NCBI GenBank assembly: GCA_012845835.1
Contig: JABAKD010000019.1
Location: 4,936,994-5,000,993 of the forward strand
Length of the DNA stretch: 64,000 nucleotides
Direction of reading: 5' to 3'
Origin: Undaria pinnatifida
Lineage: Eukaryota; Sar; Phaeophyceae; Laminariales; Alariaceae
Made by a program: the position numbers and the translations under genes. Shown piece after piece: positions 1-10,838 of this stretch. The number at the start of each line of letters is the position of its first letter. Within the stretch, counting starts at the first letter, position 1. The notes beneath the pieces were generated by a model, which was given only the letters and a program-made list of their open reading frames with translations, was not told the DNA's origin and made no database searches.

Positions 1-364
1 ATATTGAAATGTCCCGCCCCCCCCTCCCCTCCCCCTCCCCCGATCCCTCTTGTTCAAAACCCCCCCACCCCTTCCCCCCCGCCCCCCTCCCCCGATCCCT
101 CCCCCCCGCCCCCCCTCTTTCCGCCTAGTTTGTCTAAACGCCCCACTCACAATCGGAATCGGCCAGATCAATAAACACCTATACGCAGTTGATATGACGT
201 CATTATCTTTATGAGCATCCATGACGAAGTTTTCATTCTATCCCCTCCACCGCCCCCCAAAACCCCCCCCTCCAACGCCCCCTCTTTTCCAACCACCCGC
301 ACGATCACCTAGACCTAGCACCACGCGTATAACAAGCCCCTACATATATTTGATGTCACAGCAT
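1..364 (+). repeat. C-rich composite repeat, partial copy
   Basis: Poly-C tracts alternate with conserved AT-richer spacers (AATCGGCCAGA, GATATCACGTCATTATC-like, CCTAGACCTAGCACCACG). It is nearly colinear with 11,948-12,290, including the order of spacers and tract positions. It is cut off by the window start. The C tracts produce spurious proline- and glycine-rich reading frames, with no real gene. Confidence 0.85.
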
Positions 365-2617
365 GAGTGTATTTGAATATTATTTGTGACCTAAACCTCA
401 TAACCCCCCCCCTCACCCTCCCGCTGCCCCCCCTCCTTTCTCGCTCTCCCTTGCTCAAACGCCCCACCTAATATCGAATTCCGCCAGATTAATAAACACT
501 CAACGGACTGGATATCACCTCATTATCTTTCTAGAGCCATCCATGCCGCCGCTTTCCCCCCCCCCCCCCCCCCCCCGCCCTTCCTCTCCACCACCCGCAT
601 CATCGCCTAGACCTAGCACCACACGTACAACAAACCCCTCACCTAAAACCCTTCCTTTCCCCCCCCCACCCCCCGGCTCCCACCCCCCACCTCCCAAACC
701 CCCCCCACCCCATCCCAGCCCCACCCCCTCGAACACTCCGCCCTCTCCCTACTCACTAATTGTACCACTTACCCCAGGATATACATGATGAACTCATGCA
801 TTCTTTTCCAAAACCGTCACGTTTATCCCCTCAAAGTATTGTATAGTTTCCATGCACAGATCGAGCTGCCCCACACGGCCCACCCCCGCCCCAACCCCCC
901 CCTTATGATCAACTGGTGCATTTTATTTTATTTTTTATTATATTTTTTTCTTGTCTTTTCCAAAACCGTCAGATTGATCCCCTTGAAAGGATTTATAGCT
1001 TCCACGCACAAATTGCCCGCCCGTCCGCCCCCCCCCCCCCCCCCCCCCCTTCCAACCCCGCTCGCTTTTGATCAAAACCAGGCCCCCACGTCCTTCAAAA
1101 CTCCGCCCCCCCCCTCACCGGTTATTCGATCTACAGGATTCGCTTGATAAAAGGATACATTTCCCTCCACAGCTGTGAGATTTCGTCCCCCTCAGAAACG
1201 GGTTTTATAGTTTCCGCGCACAGACTGACTATCATCATCCAGTTGACCCTGATAGCTACACTGTAGTTGTAAGGGGAGTCGCCGACCTATATCCTTAATG
1301 AGGAAAAAACAACTCGTAGTACGCGCGATTGGAGTATATGCACACAGCTAGCAAAATGAGTTTCGACGAAATCTTCGATCTCACAGCTGGAGTGTATTTT
1401 CATTTTTTATACTAGTTTCGACGAATTCTTCGATTTCCCAGCTGGAGTGTGCTTTCATTTTTTATAATCGACCAAACCTTCGATCTCACAGCTGGAGTGT
1501 ATTTCTATTTTTTATAATATATTATAAAAAATGGAAATACACGCCAGCTGTGAGATCGAAGATTTCGTCGAAGCTCATTTTGTTAGCTGTGTGTGATACT
1601 CCAATCGCGCGTACTACGAGTTGTGTGTCCTCATTGAGGATAGAGGTCGGCGACTCCCCTTACAACTACAGTGTAGCTATCAGGGTCAACATGGTGATTT
1701 TAGTCAGTCTGTGCGCGGAAACTATAAAACCCGTTTCTGAGGGGGACAAAATGTGACAGCTGTGGAGGGAAATGTGTATTTTTATCAAGTGAATCCTGTA
1801 AGTCGAACAACCGGTGAGGGGGGGGGCGGAGGTTTGGAGGACGTGGGGGCCTGGTTTTGATCAAAAGCGAGCGGGGTTGGAGGTGGGGGGGGGGGGTAAG
1901 GGGGGGTGGTGGATGGGCGGGCAATTTGTGCGTGGAAGCTATAAATCCTTTCAAGGGGACAAATTTGACGTTTTGGGGGGGAAAAAAAAAAAAAAATGCA
2001 CCAGTTTATCATAAGGGGGGGGGGGTTGGGGCGGGGGTGGGGCGCGTGGGGCAGCTCAATCTGTGCGTGGAAACTATACATCATTTTGAGGGGATAAATG
2101 TGACGGTTTTGGAAAGAATGCATCAGTTTATCATGTATATCCTGGGGTAAATCGTACAATCAGTGAGTAGAGAGAGGGCGGAGTGTTCGAAGGGGTGGGG
2201 TTGGGATGGGTTCGGGGGGTTCGGGGAGGTGGGGGGTGGGGGCGGGGGGGCGGGGGGGGGGAAGGGGGCGGGGTGGGGGGGCGGGGGGGGGCGGCAGGGG
2301 GCGGGGCGGGGGAGGGGGGGAGGGGGGGGGGGGGTTAGGTGAGGGGTTTGTTATACGTGTGGTGCTAGGTCTAGGCGATGGTGCGGGTGGTGGGGAAGAA
2401 GCGGGCGTTCGGGGCGGCGGGGGGGGGAAAGCAGCGGCATGGATGGCTCTCGAAAGATAATGAGTTGATATCCTGTGCGTGAAGATTTTTGTATAACCTG
2501 GCGGATTTCGATATTAGGTGGGGCGTTTGAGCAAGGGAGAGCGAGAAGGGGGACCGGGGGGGGGGGAGAGATTTTTCAGGAGGTTTAGATCACAAATATT
2601 ATTCAAATACAGCTGTA
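365..2617. repeat. 2.25-kb near-palindrome of C-rich composite modules
   Basis: The left arm (365-1519) and right arm (1520-2617) are reverse complements over their length. The centre is a perfect inverted run, 1508-1518 against 1521-1531 (TTTTTTATAAT / ATTATAAAAAA). Outer ends match as TATTTGAATATTATTTGTGA and its complement near 2,585-2,605. The left arm near the centre carries three diverged copies of a TCACAGCTGGAGTGTA segment (about 1,376, 1,435, 1,481), which makes the arms unequal. There is no coding content. Confidence 0.85.
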
Positions 2618-3550
2618 ACCGTCATTTTGCTGGAACCGTAACCGATGGGTGTGAATGGTCGGGGATGAAATAATAGTATGATATGAGATGGGGTAGGTAG
2701 TGGGTGTATAGAGGTTCGTCGTTTTAAGCTTGAGTGGTTTTGGGATCGGGGGAGTTTGTGGACCTGCTTTTCTGAGTATGTTCGGAGATCGTTGGTACGT
2801 GGGTCATTTGGTCTGGCCGCCGAGGTGAGATTTTACACTTGTCTTCTGTATGGTATGTGGGATACGGTCTTTTTTACCGCCTGTGGGTTTTGGATTCTGT
2901 ACCCATTATTGGATACCTTGACATCAAACAGCCGTAACAGTCATTATGTTTGAACATTGCGTATGACTGGTCCGGGATAAAATGTTATGATATGAGATGG
3001 GGTGGTGAGGGCATAAACGTTCGTTTCACCTAGGTGTAGTGGTTTTGGGGTCGGGGGAGTCCGTTGACGTGCTGTTCCAAGTGTGTTCGGGGAAGTTCCT
3101 TGGCCGTCGGTACGTGGGTCACTTAGTCTGGCCGGCGAGGCGGTGAGATTTCTCACTTGTATTGAGTATGGTATGTGAGGTACGGTCTTTTCTCACCGTC
3201 TGTGGAGTATAGATTCGGTATCTATTTTCGGATACCTCGCGATTCGACAGCCGTAACCCTCATTTTGTTGGAACCGTAACCATTGGGTAGGAACGGTTCG
3301 GGATGAAATAGTATGACATGATATGGGGTAGTGGGTAGATTGGTTGTTCCTAGGTGTATCCGCGTTGGGGTCGGAGGATTTTGTGGACCTGCTCTTCTAA
3401 TTCGTTTCGGAGGAAATCGTTGGCTGTCGGTACATAAGTCCTTTGATCTGGCCGGCGGGGAGGTGATACTCTTCACTTTTCCTGAGTATAACATGTGTTA
3501 TACGGTCTTCTTTTACCGGCTGGGGATTTTTTATTCTGTATCTATTGTTA
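2615..3550 (+). repeat. Satellite of about 320 bp, plus-orientation array part 1
   Basis: Units begin GTAACCGTCATTTTG-like at 2,615, 2,934 and 3,253 (period 319). Each contains GGAACCGTAACC, GATATGAGATGGGGTAG, TTTTGGGGTCGGGGGAGT, GTACGTGGGTCA and TCTGGCCGGCGAG in fixed order. The third unit is interrupted at about 3,550 by a C-rich module and resumes at about 4,072. No gene seen. Confidence 0.88.
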
Positions 3551-4071
3551 CATATATTAAATATTCGATCTCACAGCTGGAGTGTATTTTTATTTTTATA
3601 GTAAATAGCCCCCCGCCACCCTGGCACATTTCCCCCCCCTCCCCCACAAGAAGGATTTATAGTTTCCACGCACAATTGACCTGCCCCACCCGTCCCCTCC
3701 CCCCCCTCCCCCCCTTTTGATCATAATCAGGCCCCCACGTCCTTAAAAACTCCGCCCTCCCCTCACCGGTCATTTGACTTACGGTATTCACTTGATAAAC
3801 CGATGCATTTCGTTTCACAGCTGTCAGATTTTGTCCCCCTCAGAAACGGGTTTTATAGTTTCCACGCACAGACTGCCTAACATCACCCTGGTGACCTTGA
3901 TAGCTACACTGTAGTTGCAAGGGGAGTCGCCGACCTATATCCTGAACGAGGACACACAACCCGTAATACGCGCGATTGGAGTATCACACACAGCTTGCAA
4001 AGATGAGTTTCGACGAAATCTTCGATCTCACAGCTGGGGTGTATTTTAATTTCTCTAATTTAGACCATTAT
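3551..4071 (+). repeat. C-rich/CAGCTGG module inserted into the satellite
   Basis: About 520 bases interrupt one 320-bp satellite unit: the unit holds about 297 bases before and about 28 after. The insert starts with a TCACAGCTGGAGTGTATTTT segment and ends with a similar segment in the same orientation near 4,027-4,050. Between them is the common module (GGATTTATAGTTTCCACGCA, CAGACTGCCTAACATCACC, GGGGAGTCGCCGACCTATAT). The paired end segments suggest insertion of, or recombination between, module copies. Confidence 0.75.
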
Positions 4072-4655
4072 AGTCGATGGATCTTGACATCCAACAGCCG
4101 TTACCATCATTTCGTTGGAACCGTAACCATTTGGTATGAACGGTTGGGGATGAAATGGTATGATATGAGAGATGCCGTAGTGGGTGTGTGTCTGTTCGTT
4201 GTACCTAGCTGTAATAGGTTGGGGTCGGGGGAGTTCTTGTACCTGCTGTTTTAAGAGGATCGTTGGTCGTCGGTACGTGGCTTGTTTTATCTGCCCGGTG
4301 AGCAGGTGAGATTTTTCACCTGGTTTGAGTACGGTATGTGGGACATGGTCTCTTTTTACCGCCTGTAGATCATAGATTTTGTATATATTTTCAGACACCT
4401 TGATATCCAACAGCAGTAACCTTCATTATGAAGAAACTGTAACCATTGGCTATGAATGATCGGGGATGAAATGGTATTATATGAGACGGGGTAGTGGGTG
4501 CACAAAGGTTCGTCGTACATATGTGTAGTGGTTTTGAAATCCGGGGAGTTCGTGGAGCACCTGTTCCAAGTATGTTCGGAGAACGTCGCTACGTGGTTCA
4601 GTTGGTCTGGCCGGCGAGAAGGTGAGATTTTTTACTTGCCTTATGTAAGGGAGTG
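4072..4655 (+). repeat. Satellite of about 320 bp, plus-orientation array part 2
   Basis: It continues the interrupted unit, then full units starting near 4,100 and 4,416 (period 316). The array fades out after a GTGAGATTTTTTACTTG segment at about 4,640. The same unit elements appear as in part 1. Confidence 0.85.
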
Positions 4656-4998
4656 CCTCTGCGATAGCCCCCCCCTTAACGGTTAACGAACACCGGTGAA
4701 AAAACGAATACCTGAGCTCCTAAACGCCGGTTCGAGACAACTATCTTGGCAATATATCTTGCAGTCTTGCGTCTCTAGCCACCCAGACTTGATAATTTAC
4801 CAGTTCGTAGAACCCGGCATCAACATTTGTTTTTTGCAGTCTTTTCATTAAAAACATACTGCGGAGTATATAGTAAATAAACACGTTGCAATGCGACCAC
4901 CAAAGAATGAAACGCACCACCCAGCTATACCCATCGACGATGTGGGGACTTGGCGTCAGTGCCGAAGCACTCGAATATTCCTACTAGGTACAGCATAC
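4656..4998. other. Spacer with no recognised feature
   Basis: Unique-looking sequence of mixed composition between the satellite and a MITE. No coding signal, RNA gene or clear repeat was seen. Confidence 0.5.
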
Positions 4999-5247
4999 GA
5001 GTCGTTTTAAGGTAGTCCCCCCAACGTTTGCTTAACGAAATCGCTGTTTGCGAAACCAGCTCCCGGCCGTATACTCCGAAATACGTTGCCCCTTGCCACC
5101 CCGACGTTATCGTTTGGTAGTCCTTTAAAAATACAAGAAAATGTGTGAACACATTTTGTTTATAGAATCCTTCCTCGTGCCAAGTAGCCATTACTCGTTC
5201 GCGAATGAAAATCGCTGGTTTTGGAGGGGGGCAACGAAGAATTCGTC
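4999..5247 (+). mobile_element. MITE, GAGTCGTTCTAC family, copy 1
   Basis: About 250 bp with inverted ends: GAGTCGTTTTAAGGTAG at the left, and the complement of GACGAATTCTTCGTTGCC at the right. The interior matches copies at 43,134 and 48,555 (AACGAAATCGC near the left, CGAAATACG-TTGCCCCT, GCCACCCCGAC, AAAATCGCTGGTTTTGG near the right). It is non-coding and presumably mobilised by a transposase elsewhere. This copy is the most diverged at the tips. Confidence 0.72.
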
Positions 5248-5479
5248 ATATATCTGCCGGGTAATTTTGAAGTGCACCAAGTGGCATACAAGAATACGGG
5301 GCCGCTACTTTTGAGCCGTTGCAACTTCCGCTTTGCGCGGAGTCTGTCCCCTTTCGACACCAACGCTTTTCCGCTAGTCTTGCTGCGCGGTCTTTCTCAC
5401 GGACCCCCCCCCCGCCCTCCCCTCGACCCATGGCCTAGAGGGATCCAACCCTTTCCCCACGGAAAAAAATATGGACGGA

Positions 5480-5735
5480 GATGAGAAGGTGTCGTTAAAC
5501 TCGCCCCTCAAAAGTTTGAGGTAGCAGCCGTTCGTTGTGGGCTTGTCCACTGGAGGGCAGAACTTGTAGCCGTCCTTCGGCACACCCCTATTAACACCGA
5601 GGTTCCGAAGGAAGAGAGTCACCGTGATCATCATCGTCTTGTAGGTCGTGTAGTCCTGGCGCAGTTTATGGTTTTGCTTCCAGTGCTCGTCTTCGATGTT
5701 GGGTATGGCTTTCTCGTAAACCTTGACGCGCACCC
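5480..5735 (-). CDS. Unrecognised coding-like fragment
   Basis: Open on the minus strand for about 85 residues with ordinary, non-repetitive composition: VRVKVYEKAIPNIEDEHWK, then LRQDYTTYKTMMITVTLF, then DGYKFCPPVDKPTTNGCY. The frame opens right after a TTCTATAG that could serve as a splice acceptor. Beyond about 5,480 it runs into low-complexity sequence next to the MITE. I do not recognise the family. It could be one exon of a host gene, or a relic. No neighbouring exon was identified. Confidence 0.35.
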
Positions 5736-5949
5736 TCTATAGAACATCCCGGAGCTGGGCCATGCCGCTGAAATGCGCGAAAGGTGCCAGAATAAAAGGA
5801 CGCATGCAGGTGCGCGTTGAGCATATAGTTCCAATCAACAACGCGATATCATATTAAATCACTGGCTTCGGAACCGTCTCATGTTGCCACTACGTAATTT
5901 CGTCTACAACTACAAAAGAGATTGTCCAAAAAGCTGGTGTAGATACCAG

Positions 5950-7315
5950 CGACGGTTGTAAGTCTTGCTTTCGTTTACAAGAGTCAATAAACAGCTTCGT
6001 TCGAAGCCAGCGACTGTAATTGGTACTGCTTTCGTCTACCCGCGCCCGCGATATATCTTAGCTTGTTTCGAAACCAGCGATACGCGAGCGTGTAACAACG
6101 AAGGTCGTACAATTGAACACGGACGAATCACGCCTTGTTTAAGACACGGGCATTCACGTTGGTTTAAAATCCAACGACAGGCACTCAAGTATATGATGAC
6201 AAAGCTTATGTAAGATGGAGACTCGACGCAGGACGATTGGATCAAAGACCGGAGCGTGGCTCTGGCTTCCAAACCAGGGACACGCTGGCGTGTAAAACGT
6301 CAAAGTCTCGAGCATGTGAGTTGGCTTTAAAAACAGCGACATTCAAGCGTACTAAAGCTGGTGCGAGATGGGGATTCGACAAACACCGACTGGTTCAAAG
6401 GCTTAAGCGTGTGGGTCAGTTTCAAAACAAGCGATACGTACAACTCGCATTAAATCTGGCTTTTTAAATGAACAACAGCAAATAGGCGTGTAGGATATCA
6501 AAGACTCTACCGTATGGGTTGATTTCAAAACCAGTGATATTCAAGCGTACTAAAGCTGGTGCAAGATGGGGATTCGACGAAGACAGATTGGCTCAAAGAC
6601 TTAAGCGTGTGAGTCGGTTTGAAAACCAGCGATACTCAAGCGTACAACTCGCATCAAATCTGGCTCCTGAAATGAACAACAGCAACCAGGCGTGTAGGAT
6701 ATCAAAGACTCTACCATGTGGGTTGATTTCAAAACCAGTGATATTCAAGCGTACTAAAGCTGGTGCAAGATGGGGATTCGACGAAGACAGATTGATTCAA
6801 AGACTTGAGCGTTTGGGTCGGTTTCAAAACCAGCGATACTGAAGCGTAATGCACGCATCAAAGTTGGCTCTTTAAATGAACAGCAGCAACCAGGCGTGCA
6901 AGATATCAAAGCATCGACTGTGTGGGTTGATTTCAAAACCTGTTATATTCAAGCGTACTCTAAAGCTGGTGCAAGATGGGGATTCGACGATGACAGATTG
7001 GGTTAAAGACTTGAGCGCGTGGGTCGGTTTCAAAACCAGCGATACCGAAGCGTACTACTCGCATCAAAGCTGGCTCTGTAAATGAACAACAGCAACCAAC
7101 CAGGCGTGTAAGATATCACAGCATCGACCGTGTGGGTTAAATTCAAAACCAGTGATATTAAAGCGTACTAAAGCTAGTGCACGATGGAGATTCGACGACT
7201 TCAGACCAATTGGATCAAAGACTTGAGCGTGTGGGTCAGCTTCAAAAACAGCGATACTGAAGCGTACTACCCACATCAAAGCTGGCTCCTTCAATGAACA
7301 ACAGCAACCAGGGGA
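5950..7315 (+). repeat. 204-bp tandem satellite
   Basis: Units are marked by TCAAGCGTACTAAAGCTGG at about 6,541, 6,745, 6,949 and 7,159 (periods 204, 204, 210), with an earlier match near 6,342. Each unit has two related halves, both holding TTTCAAAACCAGCGATA or close variants. Divergence rises toward the left end, where only CCAGCGA fragments remain (about 6,000-6,300). No gene; the open frames here repeat with the units. Confidence 0.9.
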
Positions 7316-8690
7316 GATAGGCAATATACGTATGTATGTCTTAAATCCACACAATGCGCACGGCGGTGCGAAACGATGCAATGCGTCCGTTTTGCGTCAA
7401 AACACAAGCGGTCCCGGATCACCCCCCTGCTTCGCAATATTGGGGGCGTGCGAGCGCGAAGCGCGAACCTTTTTTGCGAAAGAAAAACGCCTCTTCATAC
7501 ATGGGGGGGCGCATTGATTGAGTTTCTTTGTGTGTAGACTATGTGTATTTGTCAACATTTCTCTCCGGCCGCGTTTATCCACTGCACACGACATGCACGG
7601 CACCAAGGCCAGTCCCGATGAGTCCTGTGCACGCACACATAACAGCCAACTCTCCTCGTCGTGGGTTTGCTGTAAGTCGTTGAGAGTTCGTCGAGGGAGG
7701 TATGGCAACGAATTGTTTCATTGGAACAAAAACCAAGTTCGTATATCACATGTTTGTCGACTACCAACAATTCGTAAAGGACACTTTTTCCTTCATCAAA
7801 ATCCAATTCTACCGAGCGAGCCCAACGCGTCTGTCTGCCCACATAACCGTCTGGGCACGTGTCCCTGAGCATCTTGCCAGGTCTAGCGTACGGATGGGGG
7901 GACGGAGAAGCTTTGCTGCAGATACCATGGTGATGGCTGGCGTACGTACGTCCGATGTTGGATGTGTTTCGATATCGCTAGCTACTTTACAGCAGTACCA
8001 GGCACTACATTAGTGGGTGTGTGCCCATTCGAACCCTTGGTGAACCAAGACCGACAAATAATTTTGTTTTATTGTCCTGCCGTTGAATGGGTATCAAATC
8101 GAATGTATTCGTTCATTCTTGTCGAGGCCATCCTTTGCATTTAATTAGACTGTAGAGGCCCTCCTTGGATCCCTTGGATCACTCTCATCTCCTTCAAAAT
8201 CTCCGCTTGGATGTGCGCAGACGATGAAAGATTCCTCAAGACAAGTTGGCGGTGGTCGCTGTGGCATTAACAGAGACTACCCACTGTCACCGAGGGCGAG
8301 GACAGGCGTGCGAACGATGTTGCCCATACACGGGGTGTTTTTTGTCTGTGAGCAACTCGTCGCTCAAGCGTTTGTAGCAAATAATGTCCCGTGTTTTTCT
8401 TTATACATGTTTTTTACTTATTTAATTGTAGACTAATGGTTAAGATACGGCCTCGAAAGGCCTGTAATTGTCCAAATTGAGATTATATAGATGGGTTTCG
8501 TATGATAAGGTTGGCGTTTTATATTCGGGAAAGTTAGGAAGTAGATCGGAGGCACGTGCCTCCGGTCTCAGAAGCTATCCGTGGTTCTGGTGGAAACGAA
8601 TAAAGCTACGTCTCTCCGAAGGAAACGAAAGTGAGTACTCTCCAAGGACCTGCTTAATTGGCAGACCTGCAGGCAGGGGGCACTCTGTGT
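7316..8690. other. Region with no recognised gene
   Basis: It holds a GC-rich patch with short self-complementary pieces (GTGCGAGCGCGAAGCGCGAA, about 7,447-7,466). Several overlapping open frames of about 60-115 codons lie on both strands, none resembling a known family. A small inverted repeat GGCCTCGAAAGGCC lies at about 8,449-8,462. Confidence 0.45.
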
Positions 8691-8699
8691 CCCCGACTA

Positions 8700-8870
8700 T
8701 AATTTCACATTATTGTTCTGGGGGTGGGATTTTTATATATTAGGGTGACAGCGTATGACTTTACGCTCATTGACTCTTCTTGTTTTTGTTTTTTAGGGGT
8801 GGGATTTCTCATGTTGGGGTGACAACGTATTGATTTAGGCTAACATGTGAAATGCTGTGGTGACAGTATA
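8700..8870 (+). repeat. Two diverged 87-bp tandem units
   Basis: GGGGTGGGATTTTTATATAT with GGGTGACAGCGTATGA (near 8,712) recurs as GGGGTGGGATTTCTCATGTT with GGGTGACAACGTATTGA (near 8,799). No coding signal. Confidence 0.6.
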
Positions 8871-8880
8871 TACTCAGCGA

Positions 8881-9287
8881 TCATCTACTACACGTTAGGG
8901 CATGGTTTCATGAGCACCACTAACAAGAGCACCCGACATGGACGCGACATCTACAGAACCACAACATCTTCGACGACAGTGTGGAGAAAACAGGACGTAT
9001 AAGCGTACACTATAGTCCATAATAATGTGAAAAATAAGTACAGACAGGGGTGTTAACACTGCGGTAAACCACACGACCAACCTATTACGCAGGGTATTTC
9101 GGGCCTCCATCCGCTTACATGATTGCCTGACAACCTGTACCATACCAAACGCAGTAACATATGCCTAACGAAGTAAAGTCACCGTCGCTTCAAAAGTGGT
9201 GGCATCGCATGCCCACGTGAGACAACCTTTACGAAACGCAGTAGCATATGCCTAACGAAGTAAAGTCACCCTCGCGTTCAATAGTAG
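8881..9287 (+). repeat. 300-bp repeat family (R300), one unit and part
   Basis: It is colinear with 57,236-57,540: CTACTACACGTTAGGG, GACATGGACGCGACATCTAC, AGAACCACAACATCTT, CGACCAACCTATTACGCAGG, CTAACGAAGTAAAGTCACC. It precedes a C-rich composite copy, the same order as at 57.2 kb. Non-coding. Confidence 0.8.
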
Positions 9288-10838
9288 TGACATCGCATAC
9301 ATCACCTCGCCTGTTGTATTTGGCAGTATGCATCTCTTTCTTATACTTAGCGATGTCGGAAAAAAACGGTATCTACTTGACTGTACCTATCGATTGAAAT
9401 ATTCTTGCTTTCGATCCATGTACAACAACAAGTTATGAAGCTTTTAACACGTTGTTTACTACACCTAAAAACTGGGTTGCGTACTACATGTAACATCAAA
9501 CCTTCTACAAAAAAAGACATTACAGGCGGGTGATATAAAGGGGTGTCTTCTTGCTGCGACCGTCAGATTCGTCCCCTTCAAGGGTTTACAGTTTCCGCGG
9601 ACATATTGAAATGCTCGCCGCCCCGCCCCCGCCCGCCCTCCAGATCCCTCTTGTTTAAACGAACCACCTGAAATCAAAATCTGCCTAAACACTACCAGCC
9701 AGCTGATATCATCTAGCCATCCATGACGTAGCTCCAACTAATCTCCCCCCCCCCCCCCTTTGTTCTCCGCCCAGTTCGTTCAAACGCCCCACTTACAATC
9801 GAAATCGGCCAGAGTAATAAATACTAATAAGCCATTGATATCACGTCATTATCTTTCTAGCCATTTATGACGTAGCTTTCATTCATCCCCCCTCCCCCCG
9901 TACAACGCCCCCTCCTTCCCCACACCCCGCACAATCGCCGAGACCCAGCACCGCGCGTATAGTAGCCCCCTGCATATATGATTAATACGCGCGATCGGAG
10001 GATCACACACAATGTTGCGAACATCAGTGTCGACCAAATCCTTGACTTTAATATTATATGTGACCTAAACCTCTTGAAGACCCTCCCCCCCCCCTTTCCC
10101 CCCCCCCCGCGTTTTTTTTTTTTTTCTCCCCTGCTTTCTCTTGCATAAACGCCTCACCTACTATCGAAACGCGCCAAAGTAACAAACACTTCCACGCCCT
10201 GGATATTGCCTCGTTATCGTTTTAGAGCCGTCCATGCCGCTGCTGCAATTCCCACCCACCCCCGTCCCCAACGCCCCCTCCTTCCCCACCAACCACACCA
10301 TCGGCTAGACCTAGCACCACGGGTATAGCAAACCCCTACACCTATGCGACCTAAAGACCTCCCCCCCCGCCCCCGCCCCCCCCCGCCACATTCCCCCCCC
10401 TCCCCCACAAGAAATATTTATAGTGTCCACGCACAAATTAACCTACCCCACCCCCCCCCCTCCCCCCCCTCCCCCCCTTCCGCCCCCCTGTTGATCAAAA
10501 TCGGGCCCCCACGTCCTCAAAAACTCCGCCCTCCCCTTACCGGATATTCGACTTACAGTATTCACTTGATAAACTGATGCACTTCCTTCTACATCGGTCA
10601 GATTGTGTCCCCCTCAGAAACGGGTTTTATAGTTTCCGCGCACAGACTGCCTAACATCACCCTGTTGACCCTGATAGCTACATTGTAGTTGTAAGGGGAG
10701 TCGCCGACCTGTATCCTTAATGAGGACACACAACTCGTAATACGCGCGATTGGAGTATCACTCACAGCTTGCAAAGATGGGTTTCGACAAAACATTCGAT
10801 CTCACAGCTGGAGTGTATTTTAATTTTTATAATATATA
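9288..10838 (+). repeat. C-rich composite element, copy A
   Basis: Order: ATCACCTCGCCTGTTGTATTT, GCGATGTC-GAAAAAA, GGGTGATATAAAGGGGTGTC, then alternating C tracts and AT-richer spacers of similar sequence (CCAGAGTAATAAACACT, GATATCACGTCATTATC, CTAGCCATCCATGACGTAG, CGCCTAGACC-like, AGTGTCGACCAAATCC). It ends with GGGGAGTCGCCGACCT and TCACAGCTGGAGTGTATTTT. The spacers are diverged tandem relatives, roughly 200-250 bp apart. Non-coding; transposition mechanism unknown. Confidence 0.82.

Noticed and set aside
515-788. Proline-rich and glycine-rich open frames on both strands
   Set aside because: They are translations of poly-C/poly-G tracts in the composite repeat and have no independent coding signal. 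The same applies at 2,206-2,460, 10,214-10,577, 11,864-12,239 and 55,212-55,653.
5950-7315. CRISPR-like array
   Set aside because: The units are contiguous 204-bp satellites without unique spacers, and the setting is eukaryotic.
7397-7708. Minus-strand frame of 103 codons
   Set aside because: Part lies over a GC-rich self-complementary patch, and no family resemblance was found.
8895-9143. Short frame repeated at 57,243-57,497
   Set aside because: The similarity of the two peptides reflects the shared R300 repeat, which is non-coding in its other copies.
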